The position numbers were made by a program, and so were the translations under genes. Below, piece by piece: positions 1 through 8,191 of a DNA stretch of 64,000 bases (within the stretch, counting starts at the first letter, position 1; every line of letters starts with the position of its first letter). The stretch is from UBA5109 sp963975155 (GTDB lineage: Bacteria; Pseudomonadota; Gammaproteobacteria; Pseudomonadales; Pseudohongiellaceae). The notes under the pieces were generated by a model. It searched no databases. It worked only from the letters and a program-made list of their open reading frames with translations, and was not told where the DNA came from. The stretch is taken from the NCBI GenBank assembly GCA_963975155.1, contig CAXBFG010000002.1:372001-436000 (forward strand). The letters run 5' to 3'.

Positions 1-81
1 AGGCTGGTACTGGACACACAGGAATATTGTGACAATTATCTGATACGGCACTTGCAGGTTCCGGATCACCACAACGACTAA
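1..81 (+). CDS. C-terminal end of an unidentified protein (5' truncated by window)
   Basis: Frame 1 is open from the first base to a TAA at 79-81 and encodes 26 residues ending QVPDHHND. The stop is 5 bases before the ATG of the actin-like/FHA gene, so it is probably the preceding gene of the same operon. The fragment is too short to assign to a family. Because the next genes carry ExbD/MotB-like membrane anchors, a motor or accessory subunit would fit here, but nothing in the 26 residues shows that. Confidence 0.55.
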   Translation, partial: RLVLDTQEYCDNYLIRHLQVPDHHND

Positions 82-86
82 GCAAC

Positions 87-1352
87 ATGACTACGTTAAT
101 CGAACTGCATGACCATAATGTTCGAATCAGCTCTCCACAGGGTCTGCTGGGAGAAAGCCCCGGCTATGCCAGTACTGCGGAAAAAACCCCGGTCTTTGGC
201 ACCCAGGCCTTAGGACTTACCCGACTTCATCCGCAGCAAAATTTCAATCAGTTCTGGTTCCAGCTCAGCCTTGACCCCTTAATTAACAAGAACAAATATT
301 TTCGCCATCAGGCAGACCTGGCCTACGGTCATCTTGAAAGTATCAGCGGGCAGTTCGGCCTCAGTGGCGACACGGTATTTGCGGTTCCCAGTCATTACAC
401 GGCCAGCCAGCTTGCAACACTACTGGGGCTGGTCAAACATTGTTCTATTGATGCGGCCGGACTGGTCGATATGTCCTTGCTGGCACTGGCCAATTTGCAT
501 GAACACCAGCATGCCCTGTTTATGGACATTCAACTGCATCAGACAGTGCTGACTCTTGTCAGTAGAGAAGGCGGTGAAATTAAACGTGAAAAAGTACTGC
601 CCATTCCTGGCACTGGCTTAATGGCTTTATATGACACCTGGGCCAATACCATCACCGATGCCTTCATCAAGCAAAGCCGCTTTGACCCGCTGCATAATGC
701 CGACACCGAACAATATATTTATAACGAATTGCAAAGCTGGTTACAGGCAGTGAATCTGAATCAGGAAATTTTATTGGAAATTAATAATAAGGGCGCCATT
801 CACCAGGCCAGCCTGACCCTGAAAAATTTTGCGGCGCGTGCACAAACAATTTTTAATCGGGTCAGACAGGAACTGGACAGCATCGCGACAAATTCCACGC
901 CTGTTTATGTGCTTGAACGTGCTCTGCATCTGCCTGGATTACAGCAGACCCTGCCCGACATAGTGGCTGTTGCCGATGATGTGATAACCGGTAATGGCTT
1001 CCAGCATCTGGCCCTGATCAAAAGCACTGGCGATAGTCTTAAACTCATTAACCGCCTGCCTGCAGCGCAATCTAATATGCTTACAAAGAGTAAAGCGCCG
1101 GATTTTTCCCGGCCCTCCCATTTTTTATACAAGCATAAAGCCTATGCCATGGCCGATATAAACCTGCCGGAGCTGAAACTGGCAGCCCCCATAAAAATAA
1201 CTTTACAGGACCAGGGTTATTGCTTGCATAATGATCCCGAGCTGGATTTACAGCTGAACGGTTCGCCCTTAACCGAGTCGTCAATACTTAAGCTAGGTGA
1301 TTGTCTCACTGTGAATAAACATTCCTTATTCGAATTTATTCAGGTGCAATAA
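87..1352 (+). CDS. Actin/Hsp70-like protein with C-terminal FHA-like segment
   Basis: A predicted soluble cytoplasmic protein of 421 residues with no signal peptide or membrane segment. Residues about 1-310 read like an ASKHA (actin/Hsp70) fold. TTLIELHDHNVRIS resembles a phosphate-1 strand, VDMSLLALANL resembles the inter-lobe region, ALFMDIQLHQTVLTLVSR resembles phosphate-2, and VYVLERALHLPGLQQTL resembles the adenosine-binding turn followed by a helix. The last 70 residues look FHA-like, with short strands ending in LNGSPLTESSILKLGDCLTVN and a final FEFIQVQ strand. Its TAA shares one base with the ATG of the next gene, so translation is probably coupled. The fold assignment is inference from pattern, not from a search. 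A nucleotide-driven cytoplasmic regulator of the adjacent vWA membrane proteins is a plausible role. Confidence 0.5.
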   Translation: MTTLIELHDHNVRISSPQGLLGESPGYASTAEKTPVFGTQALGLTRLHPQQNFNQFWFQLSLDPLINKNKYFRHQADLAYGHLESISGQFGLSGDTVFAVPSHYTASQLATLLGLVKHCSIDAAGLVDMSLLALANLHEHQHALFMDIQLHQTVLTLVSREGGEIKREKVLPIPGTGLMALYDTWANTITDAFIKQSRFDPLHNADTEQYIYNELQSWLQAVNLNQEILLEINNKGAIHQASLTLKNFAARAQTIFNRVRQELDSIATNSTPVYVLERALHLPGLQQTLPDIVAVADDVITGNGFQHLALIKSTGDSLKLINRLPAAQSNMLTKSKAPDFSRPSHFLYKHKAYAMADINLPELKLAAPIKITLQDQGYCLHNDPELDLQLNGSPLTESSILKLGDCLTVNKHSLFEFIQVQ

Positions 1353-2452
1353 TGGCAACGGCCAAACAAAACAAACGCAACTTTAATCCAATGAGTCTGG
1401 CTTTTCTGGATGTGATGTCCTGTGGTTTTGGTGCTGTGGTGTTAATCTTTTTGATTCTGGATCATTCAACCCAGAACGCAACCAATGTTGCCGACCCAAC
1501 TCTGGCGGCCGAAATTTCTTTACTCGATGAACAGATTCTGGAAGGCGAGGAAGGTTTGGTCAGAGTACGCAATACCCTCTCTGAGGTTGATCTGCAAATC
1601 GTGGTCGCACAAGGTCGCGCCCGCGCTATCGAAGAAGAAATTGATAACTTTATGGATCGGCTGCTCAACCTGGAAGAAAACAACAGTTCAGGTGAAGATG
1701 AAATCATGCGTCTGCAGCAAGAGATCGCTTCATTGGAAGCGGAGCTGGAACGTCTTCGTGAAGCAGAAGACCAGTTTACCGGTAACAATATTCGTCGTTT
1801 TGTTGGTGATGGTAATCGTCAGTACCTGACCGGCCTGATTCTGGGAGGCAACCGCATTCTTTTGCTGGTCGATATTTCGAGCAGCATGCTGGACGATACT
1901 ATTGTGAATATTATTCGCCGCCGCAATATGTCAGATGAAGCCAAACTTAATTCCGAAAAATGGCGTAGCGTACAGGGTACTGTCGACTGGCTGACGACTC
2001 AGTTACCCATTCCCAGTCAGTATCAGATTTATACCTTCAGCGAAGAAGTGGACAGCTTGATTCCCGGCACCCAGGGCCAGTGGCTGGAAGTTGCCGATGA
2101 TGAGCAGTTAAATCAGGCAGTTGTCGCCATGCATGAGACAATTCCTGATGGCGGAACCAATCTGGCACGCTTGTTCCAATCCATCCAGGGGCTTACACCA
2201 CTGCCTGATAATATTTTTCTCATTACCGACGGGCTGCCAACCCGTGATAACAGAACGCCACGCACCGCGACTATTTCCGGACGGGACCGGGAACGCTTAT
2301 TTGAGCAGGCGCTGGATTACCTGCCCAGCGGCATTCCGGTCAATGTGATTCTGGCGCCACTGGAAGGGGACCCTCTTGCCGCTGCCTATTACTGGCAACT
2401 GGCAATAGCAACCGGAGGCGCCTTTATGAGCCCTTCCAGGGATTGGCCTTAA
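1352..2452 (+). CDS. Membrane-anchored vWA protein with ExbD-like TM and intact MIDAS
   Basis: A 366-residue protein. A short polar N-terminus leads into one hydrophobic helix (about 16-36) containing AFLDVMSCGFGA, with Asp20 inside the membrane as in the proton-path aspartate of ExbD/TolR/MotB. A long charged coiled coil (about 45-143) follows, then a vWA domain (about 168-360). The metal-ion-dependent adhesion site looks complete: DISSS at 174-178, Thr269 in DGGTN and Asp293 in ITDG. Topology is expected to be N-in with the coiled coil and vWA domain in the periplasm. The ATG overlaps the preceding stop by one base and the next vWA gene starts 15 bases downstream, so the three form an operon. 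The combination is not a family I can name. Confidence 0.7.
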   Translation: MATAKQNKRNFNPMSLAFLDVMSCGFGAVVLIFLILDHSTQNATNVADPTLAAEISLLDEQILEGEEGLVRVRNTLSEVDLQIVVAQGRARAIEEEIDNFMDRLLNLEENNSSGEDEIMRLQQEIASLEAELERLREAEDQFTGNNIRRFVGDGNRQYLTGLILGGNRILLLVDISSSMLDDTIVNIIRRRNMSDEAKLNSEKWRSVQGTVDWLTTQLPIPSQYQIYTFSEEVDSLIPGTQGQWLEVADDEQLNQAVVAMHETIPDGGTNLARLFQSIQGLTPLPDNIFLITDGLPTRDNRTPRTATISGRDRERLFEQALDYLPSGIPVNVILAPLEGDPLAAAYYWQLAIATGGAFMSPSRDWP

Positions 2453-2467
2453 ACGCCACTTAAGCCT

Positions 2468-3466
2468 ATGAGCAAACGCAGAGAAAATGATTCCTTTAAT
2501 ATCGCCTTCCTGGATGTGATGTCCTGCGGTTTTGGCGCGATTATTCTCTTGCTGATGATTACCCGGGTGACCGCCCCGGTACCTCTGGAAACTTCCGAGA
2601 TCAGTAATGAAGGCTCGGTGCTGGAACTGCAGCGACAGCTGTTTGAAATTCGCGGCGAAACGACTACTTACAATCGGGAACTGAATGCCAAACACGAACA
2701 ACTCTCTGAGTATGAGGACCGAATCGCCCGTCTGCGGCGCGAGTTAAGTTCACTCGAAGATCAGTTAAGCAATTCCAGAGATGAGACTTCCGCGAACGCC
2801 ATACTGGAAGGTCAGCTGGCATTGGCACAGCAAAGCCTTACTGCTGAAATGCAAAGACTGCAAGCGAACCAGGCTAATCTGCGGCTTACGGAATCCATAG
2901 GTGGCGTACCCGTCGACAGTGAATACATCATTTTTGTCATCGATACCTCAGGCTCCATGTTTAACTACAGCTGGTCACGCCTGCTTGAGGTTGTGATTGA
3001 CACTCTTGATATTTATCCTGAAGTGAAGGGCATTCAGGTGCTTAATGATATGGGTGAATATATGTTCAGCCAGTTCAGGGGAGACTGGATACCCGATACC
3101 CCGGCCCGCCGAACGGCTATTATTCAACGCCTGCGAACCTGGAACCCTTTCAGCAACAGTAGCCCGGTAGAAGGTATTACCTATGCTATCAACACATTTT
3201 ACGAACCCGGTAAAAAAATAAGCATTTATGTCCTGGGGGATGACTTCTCGGGTAGCTCCATTTCGGAAGTGGTCAATACTGTTGACCGGATTAATGTGGA
3301 AGACGCCAGTGGCAATCGTCTGGTGCGCATTCATGGCATCGGTTTTCCCGTCCAGTTTGCCCAGGCACGAATGTTTCAGGCCGGCGGCATTCGCTTTGCT
3401 TCACTGATGCGTGAGCTGGCTAAACGCAATGGCGGCACTTTTGTGGGCCTTAACGATTTTTATTGA
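2468..3466 (+). CDS. Second membrane-anchored vWA protein with ExbD-like TM
   Basis: A 332-residue paralogue or partner of the preceding protein. The N-terminal helix (about 12-33) repeats AFLDVMSCGFGA with Asp16 in the membrane. A coiled coil (about 45-140) and a vWA domain (about 152-325) follow. The first MIDAS loop is canonical, DTSGS from Asp159. The later metal ligands look altered: NSSPVEG where a GGT-like loop is expected, and LGDDFSG where a TDG-like loop is expected. Metal binding may therefore be weaker than in the first vWA protein. The shared 12-residue membrane motif with divergent domains suggests a heteromeric pair in one membrane complex. About 115 bases without an obvious gene separate it from the following lipoprotein. 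Confidence 0.7.
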   Translation: MSKRRENDSFNIAFLDVMSCGFGAIILLLMITRVTAPVPLETSEISNEGSVLELQRQLFEIRGETTTYNRELNAKHEQLSEYEDRIARLRRELSSLEDQLSNSRDETSANAILEGQLALAQQSLTAEMQRLQANQANLRLTESIGGVPVDSEYIIFVIDTSGSMFNYSWSRLLEVVIDTLDIYPEVKGIQVLNDMGEYMFSQFRGDWIPDTPARRTAIIQRLRTWNPFSNSSPVEGITYAINTFYEPGKKISIYVLGDDFSGSSISEVVNTVDRINVEDASGNRLVRIHGIGFPVQFAQARMFQAGGIRFASLMRELAKRNGGTFVGLNDFY

Positions 3467-3582
3467 TTCGCTTCGGATAAACTATTAATGTCTGTAAAAA
3501 CAGGAGTACCATTGAGCTTAAAGTTGCAGTACGTATAGCAATAGTCTGGCCTTGACGCCATTAGGGCCCAGAAGAAAATAAT

Positions 3583-4233
3583 ATGTTTAAGAATACGAGC
3601 AACCTGAAACTGATGTTTAACGGGTTCAGATTTCTGACCCTGACTGCTTTGTGTGGCCTCCTGCTGGGCTGCAGCGCCAGCGTCATAGATGTTCAGGGCT
3701 CTTACCCTTCTCCCCTGATTAATCAGTTACCCCTTACTCTGGGCGTGGTTTATGGCGATGACTTCAGTGCTTTCAGTTTTACCGAATTCGATGAGGTATC
3801 CGGCAAGGAACAATATATTATCAATAGTGGTCAGACTCAGGTTCAACTCTTCAATACAATTTTACCGGCAGTTTTCTCAAATGTTGTTTTCCTGAACAGT
3901 ATGGATGACGCCGCCTCTTACCCTGAACTGGATATGATTTTTGAGCCCTCCATAGAAGATTTTCAGGTCGGTTTACCACAAAAAACCCGGCTTGATGTTT
4001 ATGAGATATGGGTTAAATACAACATGCGCCTGACGGCCCCGGGGGGCGACTCTATTGCCGACTGGGTCATGACCGCTTATGGTAAATCCCCACAGGGAAG
4101 TTTTGGTTCGGTTGACTCCGGCGTTAATGATGCCGCTGTTGAGGCATTCCGTGATCTGGCCGCGACTTTCTCACTGGGCTTTACCTCTATCCCCGAAGTT
4201 AATGATTGGTTACGGACAAATAATGTATTCTAG
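3583..4233 (+). CDS. Unknown lipoprotein (216 aa)
   Basis: It has a lipoprotein signal with hydrophobic residues about 15-29 and lipobox LLGC, making Cys30 the predicted lipidated residue. After Ser31 there is no Asp at +2, so outer-membrane sorting is expected. The mature part is a mixed alpha/beta domain of about 185 residues with no motif I recognise. It is followed 30 bases later by another lipoprotein gene, and the two are probably co-transcribed. A functional link with the upstream vWA genes is possible from position but not shown. I do not recognise the family. Confidence 0.65.
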   Translation: MFKNTSNLKLMFNGFRFLTLTALCGLLLGCSASVIDVQGSYPSPLINQLPLTLGVVYGDDFSAFSFTEFDEVSGKEQYIINSGQTQVQLFNTILPAVFSNVVFLNSMDDAASYPELDMIFEPSIEDFQVGLPQKTRLDVYEIWVKYNMRLTAPGGDSIADWVMTAYGKSPQGSFGSVDSGVNDAAVEAFRDLAATFSLGFTSIPEVNDWLRTNNVF

Positions 4234-4263
4234 AAAACAGCATATTGCTTACAGGAGCTACCC

Positions 4264-4935
4264 ATGAAAATGCTGAGCTTTTTGATTAAATCGCCACTTT
4301 TAATTGGCTTTACACTTATTTTGGGTGCATGTACCACGACAGAAATCGATCAGTTTCGCCAAACCGATACCGAAATTAATGGCGATGACAGCATCGTCAT
4401 ATTGGGCCGGCGCCAAAGTAATGCCTATGAAACCGAGGGCGACTTTGTTGAATGCGTTGGCAACGTTGTAGCCTCAGGTTCAGATGGCATCAACGTCATA
4501 CCTGAAGAACTCTTTCTGAATGAGATGTTCCCCTTCTTCGAGCCCAGAACAGCGCCCATGCGTACAGACCATCTTGAACAACTCATGCAGCAGGAAACCG
4601 CGGCACAAAAGCTCGATGAATTCGGTGTGGTGTATATCGTCTGGCTGGACGGGCTGACCCAGCGCTCCGGCGAAAACGGATCAATTTCATGTGCTGTAGG
4701 GCCAGGCGGTGGGGGCTGTTTCGGTTTTGGAACCTGGGTTGATGATTCGAATTTCGAAGCCGAAATCTGGGATATGAACACCCTTACGAGTGCCGGCGCA
4801 ATCAGTGCCGATGCTAATGGCCAATCCTATCTGCCTGCCATTATCGTGCCGATTCCACTCCTGGCCAGAGTCGAGTCAAATGCATGCAGCGGCATGGGGC
4901 AACAGCTTAAATCCTTTTTGAATGGCAGTGTTTAA
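4264..4935 (+). CDS. Unknown lipoprotein (223 aa)
   Basis: The N-terminus is MKMLSFLIKSP followed by a hydrophobic stretch and lipobox LGAC, giving Cys23 as the lipidation site. TTTE follows, so Asp-type inner-membrane retention is not expected. The mature domain contains a glycine-rich loop (VGPGGGGCFGFG, about residues 143-154) and several cysteines (about 60, 141 and 149, with another near 200), which could form disulfides in the periplasm. A Shine-Dalgarno AGGAG lies just upstream (aggagctacccATG). It is the last gene before a 7-bp hairpin at 4947-4963. The function is unknown. Confidence 0.65.
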   Translation: MKMLSFLIKSPLLIGFTLILGACTTTEIDQFRQTDTEINGDDSIVILGRRQSNAYETEGDFVECVGNVVASGSDGINVIPEELFLNEMFPFFEPRTAPMRTDHLEQLMQQETAAQKLDEFGVVYIVWLDGLTQRSGENGSISCAVGPGGGGCFGFGTWVDDSNFEAEIWDMNTLTSAGAISADANGQSYLPAIIVPIPLLARVESNACSGMGQQLKSFLNGSV

Positions 4936-4946
4936 CCAGGACCATT

Positions 4947-4963
4947 CCTGGCTTTAAGCCAGG
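4947..4963. terminator. Hairpin downstream of lipoprotein gene
   Basis: CCTGGCT at 4947-4953 pairs perfectly with AGCCAGG at 4957-4963 around a 3-base loop, 12 bases after the lipoprotein stop codon. No run of T follows on either strand, so it may be a weak terminator or an mRNA 3'-end stabiliser rather than a strong intrinsic terminator. Confidence 0.35.
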
Positions 4964-4993
4964 ATTAAGCTTTAACGCCTTATAATTGTGCTC

Positions 4994-6448
4994 ATGAATA
5001 TAAACAGCTTTACCCATCTGAGTCAGTTCACCCGCTGCCTGTATGTCTTAAGTGTTATTTCCATCCTTGGCGCCTGTGCTTCAAATCCGACTGGCGGTGT
5101 CGATTTCGTGACCATGAGCGAGAACCGGGAACTGGAACTCGGGGCTGAGCTGCATCAACAAATTCTGAAAGAAAATCCGGTTTATCAGGATCAGCAATTA
5201 CAGGCTTATGTCGATCGCGTAGGCCAGAAACTGGCTGCGGTTTCACATCGTGCTGACATCGAATACCATTTTACCGTTATCGATAGTCCGGATATAAATG
5301 CCTTTGCCCTGCCCGGCGGATATGTCTACATCAACCGCGGTTTGATTGCCTATTTAAACAGCGAAGACCAGCTGGCCGCCGTGCTGGGACATGAGATCGG
5401 ACATGTCACTGCCCGCCATTCAGTCAGACAACAAGCTGCCAGAGGCACTAATAATGTTCTGGCCGGTGTCCTGGTCATAGCAACCGGCGTCAGCTCACTG
5501 GGTGAAACTTCATCCCTGCTGGGTGGAGCCTTGTTGAGCGGCTATGGTCGCGACATGGAGCTCGAATCCGACGGCCTTGGTGCTGAATATCTGGCGAATG
5601 CAGGTTATGACCCACTGGCTATGGTCGAAGTTATTGGGGTATTAAAAAATCACGAGGATTTCACCAAACGAACATCTACCGGTGGTGTGAGCTATCACGG
5701 CGTATTTGCTACCCACCCCCGTAATGATACCCGCCTGCAGGAAGTAGTTGGCCGGGCAAACGAACTTGCTACTCAGCAAGAAACGAGCGTTGACCCGGCT
5801 GAATTCAGGGAACGTATCGATGGCCTGACCCTGGGTCAAACGACTCAGCTTGCTGGCAGCGAAGCGCGCAATCGCTATTACCAGAATCTGTTAAATTACA
5901 CGCTGGTCTTTCCGAATGAATGGACCTGGCAGGATACCACCACAACCCTGAGTGCAAGCGGCCCGGAAAACGTGCTCAGCCTTAATATCGGCGTGCAACG
6001 CCTGCAGGAATTCAAGGAGCCGCGACTGTTTATACAAGAGGATCTGGGCATCAGCGGATTACAAAAAACCGAAGCTCTTAGCCAGTTTGGCCTGCAGGGA
6101 TATACCGGGATCAACCCCGCCAACAACTCCCGCATCGCCGTAGTCTATTATGGCCCCCGCGCCTTCATCCTGACCGGGCTTGTACCTGGCAATAGCGCGG
6201 GCTTAAATGAAGAAAATGACGCGGTTTTATTAAACATCATTCGCAGCTTCCGTCCCATTGCAAACAATGAGCGCAATATCGCTAACCCTCTCAGTATTGA
6301 ATATGTGCGCTCTGATGGCCGAAGTTATGCGCAACTCGCTGCTGACAATCCCTTTGATCAGTACGCGGAAGATTTACTCCGCCTCTACAACGGCGACTAC
6401 CCGCGTGGCGAGCCTGTTGCCGGAGAGTGGATTAAAATTGTTGAGTAG
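4994..6448 (+). CDS. M48-family zinc metalloprotease lipoprotein (BepA/LoiP-like)
   Basis: A periplasmic peptidase of 484 residues from ATG 4994. Lipobox LGAC with Cys28 anchors it, probably to the outer membrane. The gluzincin motif HEIGH (133-137) supplies two zinc ligands and the catalytic Glu, and the third ligand is a Glu in ELESDGLG (about 191). The DPLAM segment after YLANAGY is typical of M48 proteases of the YfgC/BepA type. Instead of BepA's TPR repeats, the C-terminal half has an all-beta-looking domain and ends in GEPVAGEWIKIVE, a pattern common in Pseudomonas-type homologues. M48 members of this type act in outer-membrane protein quality control. An in-frame GTG at 4988 is an alternative start. 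No Shine-Dalgarno is visible, while TATAAT sits at 4981-4986. Confidence 0.85.
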   Translation: MNINSFTHLSQFTRCLYVLSVISILGACASNPTGGVDFVTMSENRELELGAELHQQILKENPVYQDQQLQAYVDRVGQKLAAVSHRADIEYHFTVIDSPDINAFALPGGYVYINRGLIAYLNSEDQLAAVLGHEIGHVTARHSVRQQAARGTNNVLAGVLVIATGVSSLGETSSLLGGALLSGYGRDMELESDGLGAEYLANAGYDPLAMVEVIGVLKNHEDFTKRTSTGGVSYHGVFATHPRNDTRLQEVVGRANELATQQETSVDPAEFRERIDGLTLGQTTQLAGSEARNRYYQNLLNYTLVFPNEWTWQDTTTTLSASGPENVLSLNIGVQRLQEFKEPRLFIQEDLGISGLQKTEALSQFGLQGYTGINPANNSRIAVVYYGPRAFILTGLVPGNSAGLNEENDAVLLNIIRSFRPIANNERNIANPLSIEYVRSDGRSYAQLAADNPFDQYAEDLLRLYNGDYPRGEPVAGEWIKIVE

Positions 6449-6477
6449 CCTCGACCAATAACCAGAAGCTTATCGCC

Positions 6478-7032
6478 TTAAATCTCGCCTTCGCGCTGGA
6501 ACAAGTGATAAAGCTGATCATAGAGTGGATCATGTATCACGCCTTCCGTTGGGACTTCCGGTTTGAAACTTCGATGACAACCCAGACAGGAATCAAGTAA
6601 TTCATCTCCTGCTGTCTGTAACAAGGCCTTATCCTGCAAGCGAGCGGCATTCAGCGATTTCATGGCGGCACTGCTCATGTCCATTGCGTAACTTAGCCAC
6701 TGTGGCGAGCGAATCCAGTCATTATCAAGCTCGCCCGTTCCGCCCAGATTTATTAAAGGGCCGGCTGCTGCCAGCTGGATGGAATAGTATTCGACCGTCA
6801 GCCACTCTTCTTCGAGCATGACGGCATCAAGCGCGGCATAATCCCAGATATAATGGGCAGAATGGTCAATCATGGTTACCATTAAGCTATTAACACTTAC
6901 CGGTACCGGAAATTCCTGTCTTTCGGCTGCCTGCGCAAAATTTGCCAACATCATGCTCAATGCAACCAGCAATAGTGCCAACACAACCAAAGCCGTTATT
7001 AAAGCCGTAAAGTTACGTTTTAAAGTTCCCAT
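6478..7032 (-). CDS. Small periplasmic c-type cytochrome (cytochrome c'-like)
   Basis: 184 residues. An N-terminal hydrophobic segment (about 12-33) ending LANFAQA-AERQ is either a cleavable Sec signal or an anchor. The body is predicted helical, and one haem-binding motif CLGCH lies at 149-153 near the C-terminus, the layout of class II (c'-type) cytochromes. A strong Shine-Dalgarno GGGGGAG lies 5 bases before the ATG. It resembles the lipoprotein cytochrome at 10067-10651, so the two look like paralogues. The partner and redox role are unknown. It converges on the M48 protease gene. Confidence 0.7.
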   Translation of the reverse strand: MGTLKRNFTALITALVVLALLLVALSMMLANFAQAAERQEFPVPVSVNSLMVTMIDHSAHYIWDYAALDAVMLEEEWLTVEYYSIQLAAAGPLINLGGTGELDNDWIRSPQWLSYAMDMSSAAMKSLNAARLQDKALLQTAGDELLDSCLGCHRSFKPEVPTEGVIHDPLYDQLYHLFQREGEI

Positions 7033-7192
7033 GAAACTCCCCCGCTGTTTAATTTATGACTCGCCAAGTATGCCATTTAGCTCAAAAAGCCTGTTGATCC
7101 AGGTCAATTTTGTCTTCACGCTGGTCAAGGCCGGACTATTTCCCATCTCAGGGTAAAGCTGCATATAATCAAACACCGGGGAGGCGTCGTTT

Positions 7193-7477
7193 ATGCATGA
7201 ATGTCCACACTGCAAGCAGGAAAGTATCAGTACATTGCAAAAGATCATTGCGGTAACGCCTCTGCAGGCAACTTGTATGGTTTGTAGGCAAAAATCCTAT
7301 ATTCATATTATCTACGGGCTTATCGCCCTGACGGTCTGGATCGTCATGACCTGGTTATTGATCGGTCTTGCCTATTTGATGCAAATGTCCTTTTTATTGT
7401 TGGGATCAGCACCAGCCATGGTTATCGCAGTAGACCGTTATTTAATCAATGCCCCCCTGAGAAGAGTGAATTCCTGA
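7193..7477 (+). CDS. Small zinc-ribbon membrane protein
   Basis: 94 residues. CPHC at 4-7 and CMVC at about 28-31 form a likely zinc ribbon, with two hydrophobic helices behind it (about 40-62 and 66-82). The ribbon presumably faces the cytoplasm. A strong Shine-Dalgarno GGGGAGG lies before the ATG. The stop codon is 4 bases before ubiX, so the two are co-transcribed. I do not recognise a named family. Confidence 0.6.
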   Translation: MHECPHCKQESISTLQKIIAVTPLQATCMVCRQKSYIHIIYGLIALTVWIVMTWLLIGLAYLMQMSFLLLGSAPAMVIAVDRYLINAPLRRVNS

Positions 7478-7481
7478 AATT

Positions 7482-8054
7482 ATGAACACCAACCAAACAC
7501 GTCGACTTATCGTTGGTATCAGTGGTGCATCCGGCATTGTTTACGGAATCGAAACACTGAAGCTGCTAAAACAGGCTGGTGTTGAAACACATCTGATTGT
7601 CACAAAGGCAGCTCTGCAAACACTTAAACATGAAAGCAGCCTGAGCTATGAAGAATTAAAGGCACTGGCCGATGTGCATTATTCCAACAATGATATTGGC
7701 GCTACGATCGCCAGTGGCAGTTTTAAAACCATGGGCATGATTGTAGCTCCATGTTCTATCCGCAGTATGTCAGAAATCGCGTCAGGGCTTAGCGCAACAC
7801 TGTTAAGCCGGGCTGCAGATGTAATACTCAAGGAACGTCGCAGACTGGTGTTGATGGTTAGGGAAACACCTTTACATGCCGGTCATCTGCAAAGCATGCT
7901 GGAGCTGACCAATATGGGTGGGGTTATCATGCCCCCGGTGCCTGCCTTTTATACCTTGCCTGAAAGCATTGAAGATATTGTGTTGCAAACGGTTGCACGG
8001 GCACTGGATCTGTTTGATATTGATAGTGGCGTACTTAAACGCTGGGAAGGCTGA
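7482..8054 (+). CDS. ubiX: UbiX flavin prenyltransferase
   Basis: It prenylates FMN with dimethylallyl phosphate to make prenyl-FMN, the cofactor of UbiD-type decarboxylases in ubiquinone synthesis. The protein is 190 residues, the usual length. The FMN-binding N-terminus GISGASGIVYG (about 12-22), the central SGSFKTMGMIVAPCSI and the catalytic-region VRETPLHAGHL are all present. UbiA, which makes the substrate of UbiD, is encoded at 30.6 kb, but no ubiD lies in the window. Confidence 0.95.
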   Translation: MNTNQTRRLIVGISGASGIVYGIETLKLLKQAGVETHLIVTKAALQTLKHESSLSYEELKALADVHYSNNDIGATIASGSFKTMGMIVAPCSIRSMSEIASGLSATLLSRAADVILKERRRLVLMVRETPLHAGHLQSMLELTNMGGVIMPPVPAFYTLPESIEDIVLQTVARALDLFDIDSGVLKRWEG

Positions 8055-8142
8055 TTCAACAATGACCCTGACAAGCTAAGCTATAGCAAAGGGAAACAGA
8101 GAAATGGAAAAGCAGGTAGAAGGGATATAAAAAGCTAAAAGC

Positions 8143-8170
8143 AAAACACCCGCCAGAAAGCGGGTGTTTT
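8143..8170. terminator. Bidirectional intrinsic terminator between ubiX and rpmG
   Basis: AAAACACCCGC at 8143-8153 pairs perfectly with GCGGGTGTTTT at 8160-8170 around a 6-base loop. The stem has flanking A and T tracts and lies between two convergent genes, so it can terminate both strands. Confidence 0.85.
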
Positions 8171-8191
8171 ATATTCGACAGGAAAAAATAC

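Noticed and set aside
4425..4781. 118-codon frame on the - strand inside the second lipoprotein gene
   Set aside because: It is entirely antisense to a gene with a clear lipobox and ribosome-binding site. The composition (Ser/Pro-rich) is typical of shadow frames.
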